64,000 nt of DNA from Macrolepiota albuminosa (GCA_027475525.1 JAMWFC010000028.1:227161-291160); one strand, 5' to 3'. Positions 24,401-34,989 are shown, counted from the stretch's first letter. The notes: generated by a model not told the origin, from the letters alone. Numbers and translations: made by a program.

Positions 24401-24666
24401 ATGAAGTTGCCCTGCATGGTTTGAAGTGGCGGATAGCCACTGATCACCGGCTGCTGCGGCGGGTAGCCCGCCGCTGGTTGTTGCTGCTGCTGTGGGAAGC
24501 CCACAGCCTGTTGCGATTGTCCCCACTGGGGCGCATTTTGGGTCAGCGGGGGAGCCATCTGCCCCCCCCCTTCAGCCGACGGTAAGACCGACGGCGTACT
24601 CTCAAATTGCTGCTGCTGTAGCTGCTGCTGCTGCTGGTCACTTATGTCCACGGGCATGCTGTCCAT
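21427..24666 (-). CDS. ORF3 of family A, intact 1079-residue accessory protein
   Basis: Uninterrupted frame from ATG 24666 (ACCATGG context on the coding strand) to the stop at 21427. Residues 1-180 are low complexity: a Gln run near residues 12-20, then P/Q/G/Y-rich repeats (GYPPQQP, GGYQPQQP) like prion-type or condensate-forming segments. Residues about 200-560 are charged and Ser/Pro-rich. From about 580 the chain looks folded: RIPDALGVVIYRDHTIERQ, then MRIHWRSLFGFALVR near 795, LLHNQIPVSWADHAYTYG near 890, HYGTPQSIPQWDGW near 935. The end is acidic. No signal peptide, transmembrane segment or catalytic motif is evident, so env seems unlikely. The C-terminal blocks are conserved in family B, implying a function for the element. 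Confidence 0.85.
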   Translation of the reverse strand: MDSMPVDISDQQQQQLQQQQFESTPSVLPSAEGGGQMAPPLTQNAPQWGQSQQAVGFPQQQQQPAAGYPPQQPVISGYPPLQTMQGNFMPQNAPVGGYQPQQPAPGAYAPHHTEGQFQQQAYGGLVSPQAAPAWRQLAPVPATGQLGTHPFPQFTAPAHYPGMGGVPVMMPYPPAWMGAWGAMPQYSDSHESQAKGGRSISLSTTVPTDNLEGRQASLVQATAAIERAETLNTERSVGSSSDAPTESLAKLSLLQRLKMPHQSKPSSEEESRPRCNKGKARAVEPSHNQDLVLATLLQRLGDNGYDVPAESSFLRDAEAVVLICRMMDDMDHMRAQRKTDLLAISAARKRQTTPPSRDTDSSKRARRQGVEDAPSRSIKSSVAAPGREAGLGRDILPYEDVPAPAAPRLIQRLASGASEVASSRPVSVVSTTHSGEQSSRGVSTRPTEAKASQPRKDRRGKQPDVRAYVNVHFPEDAPKGAPGANIPFLPAILVEGPPARLPRCVWAMDPRSEKSEPERLPSPPSDDDWYEEPEEARMESPVPHETAAQRMARERRNSNRRAKMERRAQNSAKRGAALLEDETGRIPDALGVVIYRDHTIERQNSFFGAGLAPQFYWSPRTNTIFVGQEARAARSFEDDKPGNAAATPHNSKVYQVAPRGFPRSPREVRRLHALVNNQFTPLRQRQLGYLLLNEFKRVALNCHPTARDRAMSHLLNEVEYRTIAVPFASPEERESFPRMIVPSRLYRRKEGGKIAFVGLTPPDPKQPFALDYLGSYALLYGRPGTSNVWTGLAMDRAMRIHWRSLFGFALVRALSASRPSKATVHKYLAYVFARPGLYKEAVAEYEAATGRVFEPIHADDPTFEVRAVDIPEASASVFSTSDALRVLLHNQIPVSWADHAYTYGVTYLAHLFFSDSRLYNEAAAIDDERLQRLDHYGTPQSIPQWDGWREGTIGDRQRLMLQQQDSRRAYDDALAKGMYLSIGQDIHAREIWTRQYPSDTGDLPDPQPTVSGSTIDPNLTLSPLRDYDDSLPVAGPSGTSYAPAPEDELLDYDMDDATADPFREPGDSPIAPVPDLPTA

Positions 24667-24769
24667 GGTTGGGGAAAAAAGGCGAAAAAGAAATTTCGCC
24701 TTTTAAGACGTGTTTCAGCCACAGCTGCTGACCAACTCAGCCAAGCCGCGATCGGCACTGCCGATCAAA
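24667..24769 (-). other. A2 pol-ORF3 spacer
   Basis: Same spacer as in A1: palindromic GATCGGCA/TGCCGATC and a pyrimidine tract before the ORF3 start. Confidence 0.6.
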
Positions 24770-27700
24770 TTAAGCGCCGGCACGCTTACTTAATTGATGT
24801 GGGCGCTTAACGCCCTTCAACTCCAAATAACGGTCAAGTGCCGCTAGCTTGGAGCAATGGGAGTGTGGCTCCCATGTTGTGTCCCCCAGGGACCATCGTA
24901 CCTCAAACTCGAGCGTGTTACGCTCAGTCCACCGGTGCCCAATTATGCACTTGACGAACCATTTGTCATCGTCTCGAGCCCCAAAATCATAGGGGCCCGG
25001 GGTCGCCCTGTTAGGGAACAGTGCATCATCAGACGCGCTATAAGGTCGCAACAGCGACACATGGAACTTAGGAACGATGCGTCGTTCCTGTAATGCCAGA
25101 GGCAGCTCCAACACGTAGTTGGAGGTACTTGGCTCTGCGTCTAGGACGCGGTATGGGCCTACCCATTTCGGGCAGAGTTTACTCGCCCGTCCCTTTGGGA
25201 GCCTCAGATTACGCGTTGATAAGTATACCAACGCTCCTACAGCTATTGGCGGGTCTGTTCGCCTACGGTGATTGGCGTTCTTCGCCTGAAAGACTCGCGC
25301 CTCTATGATGGCGTCATGCGCCGCCACGATGTTCTCCAGGGCCTGCCTGGCGAACTCGACAACTCCACGGTGAGCTACCGTATCAGCACGAAGTTCGTGC
25401 AGCATGGAGGGCAAGTACCCTCCGTTGAGTTCAAAGGGCGCATACCCTGTGGTCTCCGAGATACTCGCGTTAATCGCGAACTCAGTGAGTGGACACCAGT
25501 CCACCCAGTCCCGTTGGTCAGGGCGAACAACTGCCCTCAAAATCTGACCTATACTGCGGTTAACCCGCTCTGTCTGCCCATCCGTCTGAGGATGGAAGGA
25601 CGTCGACATGAGGAGTCGCGCTCCTAGCAGTTTGTGGAGTTCTCTCCACCATTGAGACGTGAACTTTGAGTCACGATCGCTCACAATGGTGCTAGGCAGC
25701 CCATGCAGCCTAACGATCTCCCTCAGGTAGATCCACGACAGCTCCTTAGCCGTCAGCGTAGTTCGCACCGGTATGAGGTGCACCATGCTTGTCATACGAC
25801 ATATGACTACCCAGAGGTAATCGAACCCTCTGGACTCGGGAAAGGGACCTACGAAGTCCATTCCAATTGAGTCCCAGGGTTTCACCGGCACGGGTAGCTG
25901 GTGTAGCTTCCCAAGAGGGGATCCAGGGGGCAACTTTGCCCTCTGGCACGCTGCGCAGGACGCGCAAAACTTAGTCACTTCTTGGGCCATACGTGGCCAC
26001 CAATACCATCGCCGGATGTAGCCCAATGTCCGGGCGGCACCAAAGTGCCCCACCAGGGCATGGGCCTGGTCCAAGACCCGCGTAACAATGGTACGCGTAC
26101 GGGGGAGGCATACCACTGCCACCCCTTGACGGTTCTCCGTCGTGATGAGTCCACCAGGCTCATGCCTGAACCGAGGATGGTCGGCAGGATTGGCGATTAT
26201 CTCGGCGAAGAGAGGATCATCGCCATAGTCCTGCACCACCTCCTGCCGGAAGTCGTCATTGACCAGGCTAGGAGGCTGGGATGAAGGCAATTCGCCTTCG
26301 AGCATCTCCGCAAGCGTAACGGGTACATCGTGGCGCTCGTGCTCCCTAGTGGATGCTGGGTCCACGGTTTCATGCTCCTTGAGCAACTGGGCGGCTACGT
26401 CCCGTTCTTCATGCTGCTCTCTGAGGCGAGTGCTTCGCCTCCGTTCATCGTCACGCATAGCGCGTACTTCCAGGACATGCTCCCTGAGCTCCTGGTATCG
26501 GTGGAGAGGTAAATCCTCTCCATCAGGGTCTATGCGGCAGTCCGCCTGCACATACTCATGAGGCTCGTGAGCCTCCCCGACTACATCACTCTCAAAGTAG
26601 CGTGACAAGCAGTCTGCCACTTTGTTGAGTTCACCTTTAACATAGGTGATGTCGAACTGGTATCTCGACATGTAGTCTATCCACCGTCGCTGACGCGGCG
26701 ACAAGTTCACCTGAGTTTTAAAGAACTCAAGGGCCTTGTGGTCCGTTATGATGTGGATGGGGTATCCCATCAGCTTATCCTCCCACTTGAGGAGAGCCTC
26801 GAGTATGGCAAGAGTCTCCAACTCGTGCACTGCATAGTTTTGCTGGGCCGTCGTAAACTTCTTCGACATGAACCCTGCTGGGCGGCACGTCTGCCAGCTG
26901 CTTCCCTGGCCATACATGGCCCCGACGCCTGTCTTGGACGCGTCGCAAATGAGCCATATTGGCTCGTCCCGTCTAGGGTCGATTGGTCAAATCACCGGAG
27001 TCTTTGTACAGATCCGTTTGACCATCTCGAAGCACCGCTGGTGCAACGGCCTCCAATTGAACGGTGACCCGTTCTGCGTCATGGCCATAAGTGGCCCAGT
27101 ATAGGCTGTGACATCGGGCAAGAAGCTCGATATGTAGTTGACAAGGCCAACGAATCGTTGGATGTCATTGTAGTTTCGGGGCGTGCGCCACTCCCGAATA
27201 CGATCGAGCTTGTCCTGATCAGGGTGGATACCCCGCTCGTCTATGACATGCCCTAGGCAGTCTATACTCTGAGCGTAGAGCTCACATTTTTTCCACTTCA
27301 AGTACAACTTGTACTTGCGCAGTCATTCAAATACGACTCTGAGGTGCTGCTCATGCTCCTCCATAGTATCCGAGTAGATGAATATGTCATCTAAGTAGAC
27401 GTGCATGAAACGTCCTATTACGTCTTGGAAGATAGAGGTCATTAGCCTCTGGAAAGTTGCTGGAGCATTGAGTCTCCAATCTGCATTATATTGCTCGTGA
27501 ATATACCCATGATCGACGCAAATACGGTCTTGGGTACGTCCTTGGTGCGAATGCGCACCTGCTTGTAGGCGTCAGTAAGGTCAATCTTTGAGCGATACTT
27601 TGCCCGAGCCACGTCTTCCCGGATCACCTCTTGATCTGGTAAAGGAGTCACATCCTTTATGGTATTGTCATTGCGCTGACGCGCATCAAGAGCTGTTCAA

Positions 27701-28671
27701 AGGGTTCCATCCTTCTTCGGAATGCACAATAATGGTGCAGCTTGAGCGGTGGTGCATGGGGACCACCATTGAGCATTCAAATAGCGATTAGTCTTATCAC
27801 GTAGTTGCTCCTGGAGGGCACGCGGACAGCGCGGCAAGTGATACTTATACTGCTTGCTCTCGTCTATGAGATTAATCTCATGGTTCACCTCCCGCCATGG
27901 CGGCAGCTCCTCCTTGGTCCCGTTGACCATGTCGGCAAATTCTTCTTGCCATTGCTGACACAACCAAGGAATATCTTCTTCACTAAGGCTTGTCGCCTTC
28001 TGCTTCCCCTTCATACGTACCGGGGGAAGTACTTCCACCATCTCTGAGGGTGGGCGAGGTGGCGGTGCATACTGCTTGCGCATTGCGAGCACCCAATTGA
28101 CACTGTCATCGGGTATATGTAGTCTCAGCAGAGCACCCGCTGCCGCTGCCTTATAAGCCACGAGGCTTCTTCCCTCACGTACAAGTGAGTACGCTACGGA
28201 TACCTCGTCCGGGACTGGCTGGCGATACACTGGTTTGACGGTCATCTGTCTCTGGTGTGCATTTTGTGCACACGTGGCTGCCACCAGCTCGTTCCACTCT
28301 TGCGGCATTCGGGGGTCGTATGCCTAGTCGTATTCCGGCAGGGGGGCTGATTGCTCCCATAGGGACCGTGTGTCCTCCTCTCCTGAGGCTTCCGCCTCTC
28401 GGATGCTGTCTTTCAAGTCTTCCAACTGGACTCGTGAGGACGTAGGTGGACATACATCCACTGAGTCCTCCCGTTGTCTCGCCTTTCGATGGCGTTTGTC
28501 TGGAGGCTTTGCACCTCGAGTCTCAGGAGCGGTTATTCGCTCGTTGCTCCTCTTGGAGGCTTGATACTCCTCCTCGCTCATCATTACCACATTGTGGTCT
28601 GCGCTCAGTCCAGGCATAGCCTGCACTTCCTCCTCCACATCCTCCATGGCCGGCACTCTGCGCCGGCCAAG
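24770..28671 (-). pseudogene. A2 pol (RT, RNase H, integrase, chromodomain), broken
   Basis: Pol continues in frame from the UGA at 28674-28672. Lesions: TAG near 28326 (Trp in B), TGA 27699-27697, a one-base deletion near 27470, TGA 27325-27323 and TGA near 26988. The second, third and fourth are identical to lesions in A1. From 26917 to 24770 the frame is open for 715 codons: RNase H (TDHKALEFF), the H-H-C-C zinc finger of integrase (HALVGHFGAARTLGY, CASCAAC near 25960), the DDE core (MDFVGPFPES, SDRDSKFTSQWW, HPQTDGQTERVNR) and the chromodomain (EFEVRWSLGDTTWEP). So integrase and chromodomain look intact while RT is not. Confidence 0.92.
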
Positions 28672-28674
28672 TCA
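28672..28674 (-). promoter_or_regulatory. A2 protease/pol UGA, candidate readthrough stop
   Basis: TGA CTT GGC at the position matching TGA CTA GAT in B1 and B2, with pol open in the same frame afterwards. The CUU context is one base away from the strong CUA context. Confidence 0.5.
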
Positions 28675-28984
28675 TGGAGAGTCCTTGCGTTTCTCCGTAG
28701 TGCGATGACGTCGCAGACGATTATCAGTGTCGTCTGCTGTAGCTCGTTTGGCTGGGATCACTTTCCCATTCACTAGTACCTGACAGTGGTCAAAGTCTAG
28801 TATGACTTTGTTACGCTGCATGAATGGCGTTCCCAGTATCATATCGTAGCGATCGAAGTTCACTACATCCATGTATTCCCAGTGATGTGAGCCCGGCGTT
28901 TGGACATTCACATTTGTCCCATACTGCACCATGGCTCGGCTCCCTACGGTGCCCAGCTGTAATGCCAATGGCATATCCAACTCC

Positions 28985-29141
28985 TGCACGGATATTCCGT
29001 ACACATGGGCGAACTGGGGTGTTATGCCCAATGTAGTACTCCCAGAGTCCCATAGGGTCCATGCACGGATATTCCGTACACATGGGCGAACTGGGGTGTT
29101 ATGCCCAATGTAGTACTCCCAGAGTCCCATAGGGTCCATGC
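28985..29141. repeat. Exact 77-bp tandem duplication 5
   Basis: Period 77; matching extends three bases beyond one unit. Splits the A2 protease. Confidence 0.95.
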
Positions 29142-30021
29142 CTTGTGGCCGTCTATGTCCACATACGAGACCAGGCACTCCTTGTCTGCTCGTTTCAATG
29201 TAGGGTGCTGCAAAGTGCCCTCTGCACGACGAAGAGTCACCTTCTTCATTCGAACCACGTTATTCCATTCAGGATCATTTGTGGACGGCCAATCTGTCAT
29301 CGCCGCTAGGCACTCAGAGTCGCTGTCGCGACTGTAATACTCATTGTCGTAGACGTCGTCATATACGTCGACTGTGACGTACTCCTCCCCCTCCACAACC
29401 ACACTCTCGGGCTCGGCGCCTGATGCCTCCTCTGGGGGCTCCTGGTCGTTTGTGGGGTGCTCTGCCTCAGACTCGGCAGATACATCTCCGTCACTCCCAC
29501 TTGCGGCTGCAGTATGTGCAGCTCGAAGGTGGCCACAGGGTGTATACCCCTTCCTCGGGGCTCCTGGCTTTGCGGGGCAGTTGGTAGCATAGTGGCCTGG
29601 TTGGCCACATGCGAAACAAGTCCCCGTCTGACCTGGTGGGTTGGCCGGTTTGAACTCCGGCCTTGGTTTAGGACGTTCTCCATCCGGCGCCCGCTCTGGG
29701 CATGGGCGGCTCCGCCCTCAGTTCGCAGCAGGGGTTCTGCGTACAACAAACCACGTGTTGCGGTCACGGTCCAAATCGGTCTTTTTGGCCAGGAAGGTCC
29801 CCACATGCTGACCCCGTGAGGGTGTCCCACCAGGCGGTAGTCGCCTGGGTCCCCCTTTGTGTCCACTCCGATGTTCATAGTGGTTAGCAGTCTTCAGAGA
29901 CTGCTCATACTGGATGGCATATGCCACAAATTCTTCCACATCATTGACTTCTGGGGACAATCCGTCCTCACGTATCAAATAGCGGCGCATGTCCGCTGGA
30001 ATGCCATCCAAGAACGTTTTG

Positions 30022-30175
30022 AGCATTGTATACCTGTCCGGGTATACTGCCATGTTCTGGGCATGGTCATTAAGGGTATCATAGAACCCTTGTACTCCAG
30101 CATTGTATACCTGTCCGGGTATACTGCCATGTTCTGGGCATGGTCATTAAGGGTATCATAGAACCCTTGTACTCC
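30022..30175. repeat. Exact 77-bp tandem duplication 6
   Basis: 30022-30098 equals 30099-30175. Splits A2 gag. Confidence 0.95.
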
Positions 30176-31237
30176 CAACTTCTTGGTGTACTTGGCGGAC
30201 TGGAAGTCCCGCCTTGCATCCTGGAGCGTTGAGGGGTGTACAAATCGATCGTACAGTCCTGTAAGGACTCCTTTGAATGTCCAGTCATATTGGACACGGT
30301 TGACGTGCAGTACTGCCCGTCGAAACCATCCCATGGCCTCTCCGGCCAAGAACTCAGGAAGAACAAAGATTTGTTCTCGTTCCATATGGTCGCCTCCGTA
30401 TAAGCACATGGCGAGATGGGTGCATACATCCATCGCCCAATCTTCCAGGTCGCTGAACTTGGATGCGCCTGTATAGGCGCAAATGTGCCTACTGTCTGCT
30501 TTACGCAGCTTCACTCCATCTGGTAACCGTAAGGTTACGCCCAGGGCATCATCGACTACTCAATGCAGGCGATCGTGCATGGCTTCACAATGCATTCGAA
30601 TGGCTTCCCGCTGACCCGGGGATCTAGTCGCCAAATCAGCGGCATGGGGAAGTGACTTCCCCCGTCCACCTTGCGGGGGACGTCCCGAGCCTCCTCGACT
30701 GTGGGCATAATTGCCCTCGTCTCGAGGAATCGACCTAGGGCCGTCATCCTGGCCGTTACCAGGGACATCACGTCTCGTGGCACCATCTCGATTGAGGAAG
30801 TCTCCTCGATCATGATCGTTGCGCCGCCCTGGAACTGGAGAAGCTTGATTCTCCTGACCCTGCGTGACAAATTGACGACACATCTCGTCAATGGGCTTAG
30901 TGCCCTCAAATACAATGCCCTGATTGTCGATAAGGGACTGTCCCTTAGTCCTGAGGTCGCCATTGCACATACGTTGATACGCGACTCTGTTGCTCAACAT
31001 TTCGGCCATGGGCACGCGTGGCATCACAGATGCCTCGCTCTCCACCTTGAGCACGGTACTATTGTGCCCATCTGGACCTGACATATCTGTCCTACGGTTG
31101 TGGTTACGCATGTGTGGGGGCTCCTCACGCCACCCTTGTCTTGCTGGAGTATAAAAAGTACTCACCGGTCTTACTTTGGGCACTTCCTGCGCCTGTGCTA
31201 GTGCCTCCACTAGCTCGACTCTGACGTCTTGATTGCA

Positions 31238-32137
31238 TCATGCCGAGCATTCCTCGGACGTGTGGCTCCAGGGGGTTGAGACCCCCGATTGCCATGTGGC
31301 CTTCCGCTGCACATACATTTGCAGCTCCATCGTGAGCACTCTCACCGTCAAATCAGTATATTTTGTACTGAATACATTGGGCACTTCGTGCCCTTGTCGC
31401 CTAAGTGCTACTATATGGGCTGACGCGTAGTGCTCGAGTTGCGCTTGGGTGGTGTATTTCATCACCTCTGGGTGCAAGTCCCAGAACACCCGCAAGCGCA
31501 CGGTGTACGTGGTTTTCAGCCGCTGTTCCTCTGCTCCGGCGTCATCGTCACTTGATGACTCCATCACCTCCTCTGGAAGCTCTACAACCTCCGGAGCTTC
31601 CTCCACTGCTGGTGTGCATGGGAATCGGTTTTCTGTGCAGGATACTTCAGGCCTTGCAGCCTCCTCTGGTACCTCCTCTATGTGGGCTTCCACCATTTGA
31701 AAAGGCATTGAGCCCGTGGTGGACCACCTGGTCCCACTACTCCGGCTCGGAGGGAGGGCTCTCCCAGTCCGTACTGACAACTCGGCATCTCCTGGGGCGC
31801 CATAGGCACCGATTGACTGTCGGCCGTCCTCCAGGGGTCCTTTGGAAGCCAATCGGCTAGACCGTCGTGGTCCTCCTGGCAGCTGCATAACTGGGGGCAT
31901 TAATCCCCCAGGCATCTTGTCCTGGAGGCGTTATGGACCGTCCTGCTGTGAGCTTTCAGCTCTCCAGGCCTCGCTCTCATTCCCGGCCAGGTCGGTACTC
32001 TGACCTTGGTCTCGAGCCTTGGGTCTTACCTGACCCGCATTGGATGCTGACATGTCCTGGGTGTCTGCTGGGTCTCCCCGTAGGTCGTGGGCATTTCGCC
32101 CACCGTCAGTGGGCACTGCAGGTATGGGATTACTCAT
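31238..32137 (-). pseudogene. A2 ORF1
   Basis: First gene of the element from ATG 32137 to TGA 31240-31238, with one TAA at about 31931. The pattern follows B ORF1: MPGGL motif, acidic serine patch (VMESSSDDDAGAEE) and a C-terminal Leu/basic segment (LRVFWDLHPEVMKYTTQAQ ... ELQMYVQRKA). The next codon after the UGA is in frame with gag, as in B. Function unknown, probably Gag-associated. Confidence 0.7.
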
Positions 32138-32250
32138 CGATCCCCTGTTTGAAATTTGCACGGTGTGGCTGTGCAAGAAGCTCGAAAAGCTGATAGAGTT
32201 CTGTCAACGAACTCAGCGACTGATGTCGGATGCTAGGCAATAGATCCTAG

Positions 32251-32268
32251 CTGGCGGATTCAAAAAAA
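32251..32268 (-). other. A2 primer-binding region, non-canonical
   Basis: On the coding strand the 5' LTR is followed by seven T and then GAATCCGCC. No TGG expected from a tRNA 3' end is seen. B1 and B2 have seven T and then AAATC at the same place. Confidence 0.5.
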
Positions 32269-32502
32269 TGTAACGAAGTTACGAAGTTTATAGAGCTTAG
32301 TGTGCACACAACACTGAATCAGACCAGACCGGTCTATTGACAATGTAGTATACAACAAAATTAAGCTGCTTTGTAAGCAGCTGGTAAACTATTTATATAG
32401 TAATGTAAATTAATATTATATTATAATAAATATAATATAATAGTGTCTACTATACAGTAAGCAAAGCTATGTGGCCAACGCCACATAGCGGACTACGCTA
32501 CA
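32269..32502 (-). repeat. A2 5' outer LTR
   Basis: 234 bp, identical to 18113-18346. A TATATAAAT motif within it is a plausible promoter. Confidence 0.95.
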
Positions 32503-32507
32503 AAATG
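32503..32507. other. A2 target-site duplication, right (AAATG)
   Basis: Matches 18108-18112. Confidence 0.9.
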
Positions 32508-34953
32508 TTGGCATGGTCGAGCCAAAACAAAAGAAAAAGATCGCCATCACCGAGCCAAGACAAAAGTGCAGAAAGCTCCCACTCCTCTCGCGCACATCGA
32601 GAGAGATGGTCAATCCGGGTCAACCAATGCAGCCTGCACAGTATGCCTTGGTCAACACACGCATGATATCTGGCATTGCTCGGCCAGAGACCTGTGGAGC
32701 GGTCAAAAAGCCTACGTGTACAGGAACAAAAATGGATGGCTCATCAATCCGGAAGGAAGAGAGTTATGTACCAACTGGCAGAAGCCAAAGAGATGTCGAA
32801 CTCTATCCCATGACCACAAGCATGAGTGCTCTGGGTGCAGAAAAAAAATCACAGAGCTCAAAAGTGCAATCTCGCACAGCTCCTTTGAGTTTGCAACACC
32901 CTATAACTCTAATGCATGGGAGGTCGAGATCAGCAAAGCCAATCTTGCTGACCAGTTCCCCACTTTGGTGCACGATCTCAAGTTCAGGTTCAACGTCAGA
33001 ATCAGAACAATATCGCGCATGTTCATTCCTGAAAACAAAGAATCAACACATCTGTTGGCGAGTCAGTTTGACGAGATCGTGGCTTTGGAGCTGTCCAAAG
33101 GTCGCTATATTGGGCCTTTCACTCAGGAACAGGTTGAGGAAGCTGTTGGACCTTTTCAGACCTCACCGCTCAGCATTATCCCCAAACCAAACAAACCTGG
33201 CAAATACAGGCTCATCCAGAACCTCTCTTTCCCCTATGAATCAGCTCGATCCAGTGGCATCAGTTCCATCAACAACAGCATTGACTTGTCCATGTTTTCT
33301 TGCACCTGGGACACCTTCAACAGTGTATTTCTACTCATCTCTAGACTCCCACCCAGGTCTCAAGCTGCAATACGAGACGTCAAAGAAGCCTATCAAACAG
33401 TCCCAATCAGGCCAACTCAATGGCCTGGCATCGTGGTCAGATTGCATGGCCCAGACTTGTATGCAATCGACACAATGGACTGTTTTGGACTCGGATCTGG
33501 GTGCAGATGTTACGGGATCATGGGAGATGCTGGAGCACAAATCATCAGAGCCAACGGGATGGGTCTGCTGTCTAAATGGGTGTATGACCACATATTTTTC
33601 CGCATTAAGCAAGAATTTCTATCAGAATATAATGCATCTTGTAAAAGGTGGCAGAAGGATGTTGACGAGAATGGGGGGAGAATGCAAAAAGGGGGTCAAT
33701 TGTGGTACCGAGGAGAGAAGAATTATGATGACGAATGGGATGAGTATGATGAAGACTTGTCCACTTTAATTATCAATCTGTCAGACAGTAGCAGCCAGTC
33801 TGACTCCAAGAAACAATTCACCTACTCCATGCAGGACATCGACGTCGTCTCTGAAAAACTCAGGATCCCCTGGGAGAAATCCAAGAATATTCAGTTCAGA
33901 AGTGCCGTTCCTTACATCGCTTTTTGGTAGGACATCAAGAATTGACAAGTCTGCATGGCCACAGAAAAAAGAGGCAAGTATGCACAAGCAATTGCAGACT
34001 GGGAAAAATCCTGAACGCATACTCTCAAAGAAGCCCAGAGCTTGTATGGAAAGCTCCTTCACGCATGCTACATGGTCCCAAGAGGGAGAGCTTTTCTCAC
34101 CAGCCTGGAGACCTTCATGGGGGTCTTCCATCACAGTCTGTTCATGCCATGCACTCCACCTAAACGAACCTCAGAAGACTTACGTTGGTGGAAGCGAATG
34201 CTTTCTTTACCAATGGAGAGAACGATTTTGGAACCCCAGCCTATCATCAACATACAGGCATACTCCAACGCCAGCTCAGCCACCAGCATTGGCATCATCA
34301 TCAGAGAGAAGTGGAGAGCATGGAAGCTTGCACCAAGATGGAGAGGCCAAGGCAGAGACATTGGTTGGGCAGAAGCAGTGGGTTTCCTGTTCCTGGTCAC
34401 CACCATCGCAAAATTCAAATGCAAAGAAAGGTGTATCAAGGTCTTCAGAGATAACCAAGGCGTTGTGGAGGGCTGGTGGACAGGAAGAAGCAGGAATAGA
34501 TGCGTCAATAAAATATTCAAGCTTGTCCACAAAGTGTACAGTCAACACAAGCTCACTGTGCACACTCGCTATGTACCGAGTGAGTTTAACCCAGTGGACG
34601 GTACCCACCAAAAGCTCAACTCTTACCAGCAATACTCATCCCCCCATCCATTGCAACCCTTGTGGAAAACTTTGATGCATCGGGCAGCGCACACAGCAGC
34701 AGCAACAGAATCGAGTGAGAGCATTCTATGGACAAAAACCCAAGAATGGCTGTCCCAACAGGAGAGGGCCCCAAAGACGTCCGTCAAAACCAAGCTGATG
34801 AATGGCATCTTTACGCAGAGTGCTGGGCAGACCAGTGAGACACAAGAAGGGAACTTGAGTTTGAGACTCCAAACCAAAAAACAAAAGCCAATGCTCTATC
34901 CCAAAGGTTTGACACCAGCATCCTCACCTCTGCACCCACACATAATGGCATGA
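32508..34953 (+). pseudogene. DIRS-like reverse transcriptase and RNase H, degraded
   Basis: Open from 32508 to 33930, then continuing in the same frame through a few stops to about 34600. Near the start is a Cys/His-rich region (CTVCLGQHTHDIWHC, CRTLSHDHKHECSGC), then RT motifs: SPLSIIPKPNKPGKYRLIQNLS, RDVKEAYQTVPIRPTQWPG and DCFGLGSG. The polymerase box reads KWVYDHIFF where I expect VDD (Tyr codon 33583-33585), so it is probably inactive. The stop at 33928-33930 follows YIAFW. RNase H-like sequence follows (IQAYSNASSATSIGI, VFRDNQGVVEGWW, HTRYVPSEFNPVDGT to about 34600). The assignment to the DIRS group rests on the downstream tyrosine recombinase. Confidence 0.8.
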
Positions 34954-34989
34954 GAGCGGCTTCATTTATGGTTACCCCTCAGCACTCAA

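Larger units (their letters stand above)
28672..31237 (-). pseudogene. A2 gag-protease, broken
   Basis: Reads in the same frame as ORF1 after its UGA. Capsid-like region (FSDLEDWAMDVCTHLAMCLYGG, FLAGEAMGWF, AQNMAVYPDRY) at about 30480-30000, CCHC zinc knuckle CFACGQPGHYATNC at 29619-29578, retropepsin with DSGSTTLG near 29120 and MILGTPFMQRNKV near 28830. In-frame stops: TGA near 30557 (Arg or Thr site) and near 29718. The breaks at 30022-30175 and 28985-29141 are exact 77-bp duplications; removing both gives one continuous frame through gag, protease and pol. It ends at TGA 28674-28672, followed by CTT. Confidence 0.88.
18113..32502 (-). mobile_element. Composite Ty3/Gypsy family A element A2, three LTRs
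   Basis: A 14,390-bp minus-strand element bounded by two identical 234-bp LTRs (32269-32502 and 18113-18346) and a 5-bp target-site duplication. In reading order: LTR, ORF1, UGA, gag-protease, UGA, pol, intact ORF3, polypurine tract, an internal more diverged LTR (21149-21381), a 5'-truncated second ORF3, polypurine tract, LTR. Two ORF3 copies and an internal LTR mean that one A element inserted in, or recombined with, another before the whole unit moved as one. Confidence 0.88.

Noticed and set aside
21427..24666. ORF3 as a retroviral-type env gene
   Set aside because: Position fits, but no signal peptide, transmembrane helix, furin-like site or Cys pattern is visible; the protein is Q/P-rich and soluble-looking.
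32251..32262. tRNA gene or tRNA 3' end at GAATCCGCC
   Set aside because: Only a fragment looks like a T-arm; no cloverleaf or acceptor stem can be formed around it.
32513..33769. 418-codon plus-strand frame overlapping the DIRS-like RT
   Set aside because: It lies in another frame from the RT motifs and has no recognisable pattern; a shadow of the RT gene.
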